From: an uncultured Microbacterium sp.
GTDB lineage: Bacteria > Actinomycetota > Actinomycetes > Actinomycetales > Microbacteriaceae
DNA length: 12,069 nt
Reading direction: 5' to 3'
Assembly: GCA_937926065.1 (NCBI GenBank)
Contig: CALANM010000185.1
Coordinates: 1 to 12,069 of the forward strand
Shown: positions 1 to 5,858 of the stretch, one piece after another
How positions within the stretch are numbered: the first letter of the stretch is position 1
Layout: every line of letters starts with the position of its first letter
Notes under the pieces: generated by a model
Databases searched by the model: none
Told to the model about the DNA's origin: nothing
Seen by the model: the letters and a program-made list of their open reading frames with translations, nothing else
Position numbers and translations under genes: made by a program

Positions 1-65
1 GTGAAGTTCTGTTTGATTGTTTCCCAGCGCACCGCGTTCTCGGCGGAGCACCCTCCGGGGCGAAC

Positions 66-71
66 TACGCT
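66..71 (+). promoter_or_regulatory. -10 element of a leaderless promoter for the CopD-CtaG gene
   Basis: TACGCT fits the actinobacterial -10 pattern TANNNT and ends 6 nt before the GTG start at 78, so transcription would begin at or next to the start codon. There is no Shine-Dalgarno sequence before the GTG and no clear -35 hexamer. The same hexamer at the same distance precedes the DUF2470 gene on the other strand. Confidence 0.55.
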
Positions 72-77
72 GGATGG

Positions 78-2084
78 GTGAACTCCCGCGCGCTCCGCCT
101 CGCCGGGCCCGCGATTCTCATCGGGGCCGCTCTGGTCGCCGTCCTGCTCGGCCTCGCCTTCGGCGGAGGCGCGGCGCCCCTGGTCGTCGGAGATCCCGGG
201 CCCGTCGTGCGCTGGGGTCTCCCGGTCGTCAAGCTGCTCGTCAACCTCACGGCTGCGGGCATGATCGGCTCTCTCGTGCTGGCTCTCTTCGGGCTGCGGT
301 CGGGGGAGCGTCCTTTCGACGTCGCGCTCGACACCGCATCCGTCTCGGCCGCGCTCTTCACGATCGCCTCGGCGCTGACGGCGTATTTCACGTTCCTCAG
401 CATCTTCAACGCGACGCCCAGCGCCGATGCCGAATTCGGTCAGCAGCTCGGGCGGTACCTCGTCGACACGGAGGTGGGCCGCGCCTGGCTCATGACGGTC
501 GTCGCGGGCGCCGTGCTCACGGTCCTCACCTTCGCCGTGCGCGGCTGGACCGCCACGGCCATCGTCGCCGCCCTCGCCGCCGCGAGTCTGGTCCCCATGG
601 CCACCGTGGGCCATTCGGGGGAGGAGGCGAACCACAACACCGCCGTGATGGCGCTCGCGCTGCACATCGTCGCGGCGGCGGTGTGGCTCGGGGGTGCGCT
701 CCTGCTCGTGGTCATCCGTCCCGCGCTCGACCGGCGGGAGCTCGGGCCGCTGCTGCGCCGCTACTCGAGCCTCGCGCTCGTCGCCTTCCTCGTTGTGGGG
801 CTGTCCGGCCTCGCCCGGGCGCTCGCCGGCGGCATCGGACTCGCGGAGCTCGCCACCCCCTACGGCACCCTGCTGCTGGTCAAGATCGTCGCGCTCGTCA
901 TCATGGGGCTCCTCGGAGCGCAGTACCGGCTGCGGCTGATCGGCCGTGTCGAAAGGGCAGCAGCGCAGGCGGATGCCGCGACCGACCGCTCGCCGGCCGC
1001 GCGCGCGTTCTGGGGGCTCATCGCGCTCGAGCTCGCGTTCATGGGCATCGCGAGCGGCGCCGCGGCCGCCCTCGCGCGCACGCCTCCCGCCGTCGACACG
1101 AGCCTGCCTGCGACGCCGACGCCGGCCCAGCTGCTGACGGGCGCGCCGCTGCCGCCCGAGCTGACGATCGGGCAGTGGCTGACCGCGTGGGACATCGACC
1201 CGCTGTGGGCCTTCGCGGTGGGCTTCGGGCTCTTCTTCTATCTCGCCGGAGTGTGGCGCCTCCATCGCCGCGGCGACGGATGGCCGATCTATCGCACGGC
1301 CCTGTGGGTGCTCGGCATGCTTCTGCTGCTGTGGGTGACGTGCGGGCCGATCAACGCCTACCAGGACTACCTGTTCAGCGTGCACATGGTCGGACACATG
1401 CTGCTGACGATGGCGATTCCGCTGTGCCTCGTGTTCGGCGCCCCCGTCACGCTCGCGGCTCGTGCGGTGCGCAAGCGCGACGACGGCACACGGGGCGGAC
1501 GGGAGTGGATCCTGTGGGCGGTGCACACTCCGTTCGCGAAGGTCGTGACGCATCCGCTGTTTGCTGCCGCGATGTTCATCGGGTCGCTGTGGGCCTTCTA
1601 CTACAGCGAGCTGTTCCGGTGGTCTCTGTACGACCACATCGGCCACGAGTGGATGATCGTCCATTTCCTCCTGTCGGGCTACCTGTTCGTGCAGTCGCTC
1701 GTCGGCATCGATCCGGTGCCGCTGCGCCTGCCCTATGCGTTCCGGCTCGTGACGCTCATCGGGGTGATGGCGATGCACGCGTTCTTCGGCATCGCGATCA
1801 TGATGTCGTCGGGGCTGTTCGTCGCGGAGTGGTTCGGCAGCATGGGGCGCACGTGGGGCGCGACGCCCCTGGAGGACCAGTACGTGGGCGGCGGCATCGC
1901 CTGGTCGATCGGCGAGATCCCGACGCTGATCCTCGCGATCGTCGTCGCGATCCAGTGGAGCCGCTCGGACGAGCGCGCCCAGCGCCGCGCCGATCGCCAC
2001 GCCGACCGCACGGGCGATCAGGAGCTCGAGGACTACAACGCCCGTCTCGCCGCTCTCGCCGCGCGCGACGCCCGTCGCGGCTGA
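78..2084 (+). CDS. CopD / CtaG fusion membrane protein (copper transport and cytochrome c oxidase assembly)
   Basis: A 668-residue polytopic membrane protein. The N-terminal half (about 1-330) resembles CopD copper-transport domains, with the characteristic GHSGEEANHN around 178-187 followed by a helix and VWLGG. The C-terminal half (about 360-640) resembles the caa3-type CtaG family, which helps deliver copper to cytochrome c oxidase. It has histidine-rich membrane motifs HMVGH (436-440) and YDHIGHEW (518-525). By eye there are about fifteen hydrophobic segments, split by a Pro/Thr/Ala-rich linker near 335-360. The charged tail ends in a stretch rich in Arg and Ala and is probably cytoplasmic. 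The likely role is moving copper across the membrane for respiratory oxidase maturation. The GTG at 78 is chosen because a -10 hexamer ends 6 nt upstream and no upstream start is seen in frame. The gene converges on its downstream neighbour with an 18 bp gap. CopD-CtaG fusions are common in actinobacteria. The family assignment is firm; the exact substrate is inferred. Confidence 0.93.
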   Translation: MNSRALRLAGPAILIGAALVAVLLGLAFGGGAAPLVVGDPGPVVRWGLPVVKLLVNLTAAGMIGSLVLALFGLRSGERPFDVALDTASVSAALFTIASALTAYFTFLSIFNATPSADAEFGQQLGRYLVDTEVGRAWLMTVVAGAVLTVLTFAVRGWTATAIVAALAAASLVPMATVGHSGEEANHNTAVMALALHIVAAAVWLGGALLLVVIRPALDRRELGPLLRRYSSLALVAFLVVGLSGLARALAGGIGLAELATPYGTLLLVKIVALVIMGLLGAQYRLRLIGRVERAAAQADAATDRSPAARAFWGLIALELAFMGIASGAAAALARTPPAVDTSLPATPTPAQLLTGAPLPPELTIGQWLTAWDIDPLWAFAVGFGLFFYLAGVWRLHRRGDGWPIYRTALWVLGMLLLLWVTCGPINAYQDYLFSVHMVGHMLLTMAIPLCLVFGAPVTLAARAVRKRDDGTRGGREWILWAVHTPFAKVVTHPLFAAAMFIGSLWAFYYSELFRWSLYDHIGHEWMIVHFLLSGYLFVQSLVGIDPVPLRLPYAFRLVTLIGVMAMHAFFGIAIMMSSGLFVAEWFGSMGRTWGATPLEDQYVGGGIAWSIGEIPTLILAIVVAIQWSRSDERAQRRADRHADRTGDQELEDYNARLAALAARDARRG

Positions 2085-2109
2085 CCCCGCTGCCTCCCCG
2101 GGTCAGTCG
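2078..2109. terminator. Candidate bidirectional terminator between convergent genes
   Basis: CTGACCC (2081-2087) and GGGTCAG (2100-2106) are perfect inverted arms around a 12 nt loop. The stem extends outward by one G-T wobble and two more GC pairs, giving about 10 bp. Both arms contain the stop codon of one of the two convergent genes. There is no T-tract, as is usual for high-GC actinobacterial terminators, so function is inferred from the hairpin and its position. Confidence 0.45.
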
Positions 2110-3263
2110 GCGGAGGAGACGCGGATGGATGCCGTGCCGTCGGGGAGCACGGTGATGTCTCCGTCGAGGAAGAACGGGACGTCTTCGTCGACGTGACGGA
2201 TCGATCCGTCGAAGATCGACTGGATGTCGACCTGGATGTGGGCGACGGCCTGGGTGCGGCGGATGCGCCAGTCGGCGCCGTCGGGCTCCAGCGCGACGAC
2301 GGGCTGCTCCGCGATCGACCAGACGGGCGCGTCGATGATGCGGTTGCGCACGGTGAAGCCGAAGGGACAGCCGGTCGGCTGAAGCACGCGCTGCGTGGCG
2401 CACTCGTCGAGGAAGTCCTCGACCTTGTCCTGCACGACCTCGACGAATTTGTCGGTCGCCTGGGTCTGCACCTGCACGTCGATCTCCGCGTGCGGCGTGT
2501 CCGAGAGCACCGCGACCCCGGGGCTGGCCGACAGCGGCGTGTCGACCGAGATCGAGTACAGGCCGGGTGAGAACACGAGGAGCGGAACGGGGTCGAGCGG
2601 GTCGGCATCCGAGCCCTGCGGCGACACCTGCCGCTTGTCGACTTCGAACCCGTTCACCTGGAACTGCATGGCGCCGCGCACGGCGAGCTCGATCACCGCG
2701 AGGGGGCTCTTCGCGAAGCGCCAGGCGGGGGCGATGCCGATGCTGCCGTCACGGGCGACCTGGAAGGTCGAGCGTCCGTCGTAGGGGCCCGCCTCGTACT
2801 CGACCGTCACCGCGGACACGCCGTCGGCCTCGTGCGTCTCGACGACGTGGATGTCGCTGAGGGGAGCGAGGGCGGCCTGTCGGAGCAGCGCGTCGCTCGC
2901 GTCCGACGGGAGCCCGGCGTCGTCGAGCTCGGCCGAGTCGACGCGGACGCCCGGGACGAGGAGGGCGTCGGAGGCGCGGCCCTGCGACAGCAGCTCGAGG
3001 TAGCGGAGGACGAACGCGGAGGGGCTGTACAGCTTGTCGTAGGCGTAGGCGCCCGCGGCGAACAGGGCTCCGCCGAGCAGGATGCCGACGACCGCGAGCG
3101 CGGTCAGGTCGAAGGCGAGCGTGCGACGGCGGCGACGCGCGTCGGCCGTGACGACGGGCTCGGCCGCGGCGGCATCTTCGAGTCGCGAGGGCGGCCGCGC
3201 GTCGGCGGGCGCCGTGGCATCCCGCTGCGCGTCGCGCTGCTCGGGGCGCTCGTCGAGGTCCAT
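2103..3263 (-). CDS. Membrane-anchored extracytoplasmic protein of unknown function
   Basis: 386 residues; I do not recognise a named family. The N-terminus (1-47) is hydrophilic, rich in Asp, Ala and Arg, and ends in five consecutive arginines (43-47). A single hydrophobic helix follows at about 48-75. By the positive-inside rule the rest (76-386) should lie outside the membrane. The start of the outer part, FVLRYLELLSQGRASDALL (84-102), resembles the first helices of NTF2-like or DUF4878-type domains seen in other exported proteins; this is a weak impression. The remainder alternates short strands and turns, suggesting beta-rich repeated domains. Only two cysteines are visible, C288 and C299, which could form a disulfide. 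The ATG start has a TANNNT -10 hexamer 6 nt upstream and no ribosome binding site, so it is probably leaderless. The gene diverges from the helicase gene with overlapping promoters and converges on the CopD-CtaG gene. No substrate or partner can be named. Confidence 0.85.
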   Translation of the reverse strand: MDLDERPEQRDAQRDATAPADARPPSRLEDAAAAEPVVTADARRRRRTLAFDLTALAVVGILLGGALFAAGAYAYDKLYSPSAFVLRYLELLSQGRASDALLVPGVRVDSAELDDAGLPSDASDALLRQAALAPLSDIHVVETHEADGVSAVTVEYEAGPYDGRSTFQVARDGSIGIAPAWRFAKSPLAVIELAVRGAMQFQVNGFEVDKRQVSPQGSDADPLDPVPLLVFSPGLYSISVDTPLSASPGVAVLSDTPHAEIDVQVQTQATDKFVEVVQDKVEDFLDECATQRVLQPTGCPFGFTVRNRIIDAPVWSIAEQPVVALEPDGADWRIRRTQAVAHIQVDIQSIFDGSIRHVDEDVPFFLDGDITVLPDGTASIRVSSAD

Positions 3264-3269
3264 CGCTTC

Positions 3270-3275
3270 AGTCTA
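3270..3275 (-). promoter_or_regulatory. -10 element of a leaderless promoter for the membrane-anchored protein
   Basis: Read on the minus strand this is TAGACT, with 6 nt (3269-3264) before the ATG at 3263. It lies where the -35 box of the opposite helicase promoter should be. No good -35 hexamer is seen. Confidence 0.55.
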
Positions 3276-3294
3276 GGAAACCCCCGCTGACAAC

Positions 3295-3300
3295 TAGCAT
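3295..3300 (+). promoter_or_regulatory. -10 element of a leaderless promoter for the Pif1-like helicase
   Basis: TAGCAT is followed by 7 nt (3301-3307) and then GTG at 3308. The alternative ATG at 3299 overlaps the hexamer itself and has no Shine-Dalgarno sequence, which favours the GTG as the true start. The hexamer occupies the -35 region of the divergent minus-strand promoter. Confidence 0.55.
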
Positions 3301-3307
3301 GGATCCG

Positions 3308-4681
3308 GTGAGCATCCCCGCCCTGTCTGCCGAGCAGGAGGAGCTGTTCCGGCTCATCGAGGACACTCGCGAGCACGTCTTCGTCACGGGACGCGCCGGC
3401 ACGGGCAAGTCGACCCTGCTGCAGCACCTCGCGTGGAACACGGACAAGCAGATCGCGGTGTGCGCGCCCACGGGCGTCGCGGCGCTCAATGTCGAGGGTC
3501 AGACGATCCACTCCCTGTTCCGGCTTCCGATCGGGCTCATCGCCGACAGCGAGCTCGATCAGTCGGAGCCTGCCCGCCGGATCATGAACGCGATCGACAC
3601 GCTCGTGATCGACGAGGTCTCGATGGTCAACGCCGACCTGATGGATGCCATCGACCGCTCGCTGCGGCAGGCGCGGCGTCGTCGCTCGGAGCCGTTCGGC
3701 GGGGTGCAGGTCGTGATGTTCGGCGACCCGTATCAGCTGTCGCCGGTGCCGCCGCGCGGCGATGAGCTGCGCTACATCCAGGACCACTACCGGTCGTTCT
3801 GGTTCTTCGACGCGCAGGTGTGGGCGGGGCCCCGGGCCGACAGCGGTGCGATCCGCTCGGACGGGCTGCTCGACCTCGGCCGCGTGGGGGCGCCGCTGCA
3901 CATCAAGGAGCTCCGGGAGATCCACCGCCAATCCGACCCGGCGTTCAAGGCGATGCTCAACGCGGTGCGCTACGGCGTGGTCACGGCCGACATCGCGGAG
4001 GTGCTCAACACGACCGGCGCGCGCCCCGTGCCCGAGCCGGTCGACGGCGAGCCGCCGATCATCACCCTCGCGACGCGCAACGACATCGTCAACCGCATCA
4101 ACCAGCGGCATCTGGATGCGCTGCCCGGTCCGGTGCAGACGGCCCGCGCCGACATCAACGGCGATTTCGGTCGGGGTGAGGCGTATCCGGCCGACGTCGA
4201 GCTGCAGCTCAAGGTGGGCGCGCAGGTGATGTTCCTGCGCAACGACATCGGCGGCAAGGGCGAGGGTCCGCGCTGGGTCAACGGCTCGATCGGAACCGTG
4301 ACGCGCATTGCGGGCGGCTCTGTGCGTGTGGAGCTCGAGGGTCGCGAGCACGACGTGGAGCCGGTCGTGTGGGAGAGGTTCCGTTACGCGTACGACCCGG
4401 GCAGTCGCAAGCTGACGCGCGACATCGTCGCCGAGTTCACGCAGTTCCCGCTGCGGCTGGCGTGGGCCGTGACGATTCACAAGTCGCAGGGCAAGACGTA
4501 CGACCGCGCGATCATCGACCTCGGCTCGGGGGCCTTCGCTCCGGGGCAGACGTATGTGGCCCTGTCGCGCCTGACGAGCCTCGACGGGCTGTACCTGTCG
4601 CGGCCGCTGCGACCCAGCGACATCCTGGTCGATCCTGACGTGCGCCGGTTCATGGCGGCGGTCCGTGCCGCCGGCGGCTGA
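3308..4681 (+). CDS. Pif1-like superfamily 1 DNA helicase / AAA family ATPase
   Basis: 457 residues from the GTG at 3308 (460 if the ATG at 3299 is used). The motifs are those of an SF1B helicase of the Pif1/RecD-like group: Walker A GRAGTGKST (28-36); CAPTGVAA (52-59) followed by TIHSLF (66-71), a Pif1-type motif Ia region; Walker B VIDEVSMV (100-107); motif III FGDPYQLSPV (138-147); a RQSDPAF segment near 207-213; and a C-terminal UvrD-like part with AWAVTIHKSQGKT (385-397) and YVALSR (416-421). These predict ATP-driven 5'-to-3' unwinding of DNA in the cytoplasm, with roles such as G-quadruplex or R-loop processing known for Pif1 relatives. The role in this organism is inferred. Compared with many bacterial Pif1-like proteins it is short and lacks an added C-terminal domain. 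The start is set by the leaderless promoter. It converges on the heme oxygenase gene, which is probably unrelated. Confidence 0.9.
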   Translation: MSIPALSAEQEELFRLIEDTREHVFVTGRAGTGKSTLLQHLAWNTDKQIAVCAPTGVAALNVEGQTIHSLFRLPIGLIADSELDQSEPARRIMNAIDTLVIDEVSMVNADLMDAIDRSLRQARRRRSEPFGGVQVVMFGDPYQLSPVPPRGDELRYIQDHYRSFWFFDAQVWAGPRADSGAIRSDGLLDLGRVGAPLHIKELREIHRQSDPAFKAMLNAVRYGVVTADIAEVLNTTGARPVPEPVDGEPPIITLATRNDIVNRINQRHLDALPGPVQTARADINGDFGRGEAYPADVELQLKVGAQVMFLRNDIGGKGEGPRWVNGSIGTVTRIAGGSVRVELEGREHDVEPVVWERFRYAYDPGSRKLTRDIVAEFTQFPLRLAWAVTIHKSQGKTYDRAIIDLGSGAFAPGQTYVALSRLTSLDGLYLSRPLRPSDILVDPDVRRFMAAVRAAGG

Positions 4682-4697
4682 GCCGCGTGATCGGGAT

Positions 4698-4726
4698 GCC
4701 GGAAGCCGCGCGAGGCGGATGCCGGC
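4698..4726. terminator. Candidate bidirectional terminator between helicase and heme oxygenase genes
   Basis: GCCGG (4698-4702) pairs with CCGGC (4722-4726). Inside, CCGC (4706-4709) pairs with GCGG (4715-4718) around a 5 nt loop, with a small internal bulge. An alternative longer pairing joins CTGAGCCG (4678-4685) to CGGCTCAG (4723-4730), again including both stop codons. There is no T-tract. It lies in the 45 bp gap between two convergent genes. Confidence 0.4.
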
Positions 4727-5395
4727 TCAGGCGGTCTGCTCGGCCGAGAGGGCGCCGGACTTGGCGGCGGCGAGGTCTTCGAACAGCTCGGTGTTGAATC
4801 GGTAGGCCACGAGCACCTCTTCGATCACGCGCTCGCGCTCTTCGTCGTCCCACGGGACGGCGTCGAGCTGCTCGCGGTACACGTCCTTGAACGCCTGCGG
4901 GTCGGCGATGTCGGCGAAGACGTAGAAGCCGATGCCGTTCGTCTCGAAGCCGAACTGGCGGGCCATGAGCCTGCCGATGAACTGGCCGCCTGAGAGGTCG
5001 CCGAGGTAGCGCGTGTAGTGGTGCGCGACGAAGCCGCCTGCCCACGTGGCGGCGACCTGTCGGATGCGGTCGACGTAGCGGCGGGTGGCCGGCAGCGGCT
5101 CGATGCGGTCGCGCCAGTCGGGGCCGATGAGGAACTCGAGGTCGGCCTCGAGCGCGGGGAGGCGCGTGAGCCTGTCGCTGATGAACGGGGCGGCGACCGG
5201 GTCGGCCTTCATCCGCTGGGCGGCGGACTCGAGGGCCTCGTAAATGAACCAGTGCTGAGCGACGAGCGCGACGTAGTCGTCGCGGGTGCCCTTGCCGTGC
5301 AGGAGGTCGGACATGAAGCCGGCGTGCTCGCTGCCGGAGTGGGCGGCGGAGGTGCGATCGCGGATCGCGGTGGAGAACGGGGTCAGAGCGGGCAT
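4727..5395 (-). CDS. hmuO: Heme oxygenase (biliverdin-producing, HmuO type)
   Basis: 222 residues, close to the 215 of Corynebacterium diphtheriae HmuO. It opens heme to biliverdin, CO and ferrous iron in the cytoplasm, and so supplies iron. H19 in the AAHSGSEH segment matches the proximal heme ligand (His20 of HmuO). The distal helix motif HHYTRYLGDLSGGQ (125-138) is intact, including its conserved glycines. The open frame continues far upstream, but the ATG at 5395 is chosen for two reasons: the family begins here (LTPFSTAIRDRTSAAH), and a -10 hexamer ends 6 nt before it. Two overlapping DtxR-like boxes cover the promoter, so expression is probably repressed when iron is sufficient, as known for hmuO in corynebacteria. 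The DUF2470 gene lies 61 bp upstream on the same strand and has its own promoter. The electron donor is not in this window. Confidence 0.95.
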   Translation of the reverse strand: MPALTPFSTAIRDRTSAAHSGSEHAGFMSDLLHGKGTRDDYVALVAQHWFIYEALESAAQRMKADPVAAPFISDRLTRLPALEADLEFLIGPDWRDRIEPLPATRRYVDRIRQVAATWAGGFVAHHYTRYLGDLSGGQFIGRLMARQFGFETNGIGFYVFADIADPQAFKDVYREQLDAVPWDDEERERVIEEVLVAYRFNTELFEDLAAAKSGALSAEQTA

Positions 5396-5401
5396 GCCCC
5401 G

Positions 5402-5407
5402 AGCATA
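5402..5407 (-). promoter_or_regulatory. -10 element of a leaderless promoter for heme oxygenase
   Basis: Read on the minus strand this is TATGCT, five of six bases of the TATAAT consensus aside from the GC positions, with 6 nt before the ATG at 5395. It directly abuts the iron box at 5407-5430, so a bound repressor would block RNA polymerase. Confidence 0.65.
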
Positions 5408-5430
5408 TAGGTAAGGGTCAGCTAACCTGA
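5407..5430. promoter_or_regulatory. Two overlapping DtxR/IdeR-like iron boxes
   Basis: The DtxR consensus is the 19-mer TTAGGTTAGSCTAACCTWA. Two windows offset by 5 bp each match it at 14 of 19 positions: 5407-5425 carries the strong left half (TAGGTAAG) and 5412-5430 the strong right half (GCTAACCT). Together they form AGGTAAG-N6-CTAACCT. The element overlaps the -10 and spacer of the heme oxygenase promoter. Binding by a DtxR-family repressor is inferred from sequence only. Confidence 0.7.
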
Positions 5431-5456
5431 AGGTCGATCTCGGGCGGTGACGCCGC

Positions 5457-5768
5457 TCATTCGTGCGGTCGAGGGCCCACCCCGAGGCGCTCACACGCGC
5501 CGTCGTAGAGGGCGACGACCTCGCGACGCACCTCGCGACGCTCGGTGATGGGGCCGCCGGGCCACGCGATCCGCACACTCTGCTCGTCGCCGGCGGCGGT
5601 CGTCACACGCCATTCGCCGCCGTCGCCGTCGAAGCCGGTCATCTCGGCGGACACGACGTCGTCGACCCCTGAGAACGCCCGCGTGATGAGGACGTTGTCG
5701 TCGGCGTGATCGTTGTTCATGTGGCCGAGCACGCCCGCGATCGTGGCGTCGTCGAAGAGGTGAGGCAT
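5457..5768 (-). CDS. Stand-alone DUF2470 domain protein, probably heme-related
   Basis: 103 residues made of little more than one DUF2470 domain. The signature HMNNDHADD is at 16-24, and GEWRV (51-55) and VRIAW (65-69) form the strands that follow. DUF2470 is the C-terminal domain of HugZ-type heme oxygenases and is also found next to split-barrel flavin/heme proteins, where its histidines can contact heme. Here there is no split-barrel domain. Its place directly upstream of a canonical heme oxygenase suggests a part in heme handling; that is inference. The ATG at 5768 is chosen because TACGCT lies 6 nt upstream and the conserved domain starts right after it. An in-frame ATG at 5823 would add 18 residues of Ala/Pro-rich sequence that look non-conserved. 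It diverges from the lipoprotein gene. Confidence 0.85.
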   Translation of the reverse strand: MPHLFDDATIAGVLGHMNNDHADDNVLITRAFSGVDDVVSAEMTGFDGDGGEWRVTTAAGDEQSVRIAWPGGPITERREVRREVVALYDGACERLGVGPRPHE

Positions 5769-5774
5769 GTCTCC

Positions 5775-5780
5775 AGCGTA
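5775..5780 (-). promoter_or_regulatory. -10 element of a leaderless promoter for the DUF2470 gene
   Basis: Read on the minus strand this is TACGCT followed by 6 nt and ATG at 5768. A GGAG lies between them but only 2 nt from the ATG, too close for normal Shine-Dalgarno pairing. Confidence 0.55.
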
Positions 5781-5786
5781 TTCGCG

Positions 5787-5802
5787 CGGCGCAGGTGCGC
5801 CG
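5787..5802. repeat. Perfect inverted repeat upstream of the DUF2470 promoter
   Basis: CGGCGCA-GG-TGCGCCG: 7 bp perfect arms with a 2 bp centre. It lies just upstream of the DUF2470 -10 element, in the spacer/-35 region, so it could be an operator. In DNA this GC-rich a short palindrome may also be chance. Confidence 0.3.
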
Positions 5803-5847
5803 GGAGGAGGCGCGGATGCCATGACGTACCCTGGTAGTCGATATATC

Positions 5848-5853
5848 AGGGGG
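5848..5853 (+). promoter_or_regulatory. Ribosome binding site that favours the ATG at 5859
   Basis: AGGGGG with a 5 nt gap before ATG 5859. The AT-rich TATATC at 5842-5847 just upstream could be a -10 element, which would instead support a leaderless GTG at 5853 with a 5 nt gap. It is a poorer match than the other promoters here, so the ATG was preferred. The two starts differ by two residues. Confidence 0.4.
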
Positions 5854-5858
5854 TGGAC

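Noticed and set aside
1..77. A coding 3' end or RNA gene at the left edge.
   Set aside because: The stretch is slightly AT-richer near 10-22 but shows no supported reading frame or stable fold; only the -10 element at 66-71 can be supported.
17..2155. A 712-codon open frame on the + strand overlapping the CopD-CtaG gene in another frame.
   Set aside because: Its translation is almost all Arg, Ala, Gly, Pro and His with no domain, as expected from a shifted frame of GC-rich coding DNA. The CopD-CtaG frame has clear family motifs and membrane helices.
3104..4480. A 458-codon minus-strand open frame antisense to the helicase gene.
   Set aside because: The composition is rich in His, Arg, Asp and Val with no recognisable motif, and it runs across the divergent promoter region. 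The helicase on the other strand has complete SF1 motifs.
5396..5578. Upstream extension of the heme oxygenase frame to a start at 5578.
   Set aside because: The extra 61 residues do not resemble the family, would cover the iron box and promoter, and would overlap the DUF2470 gene.
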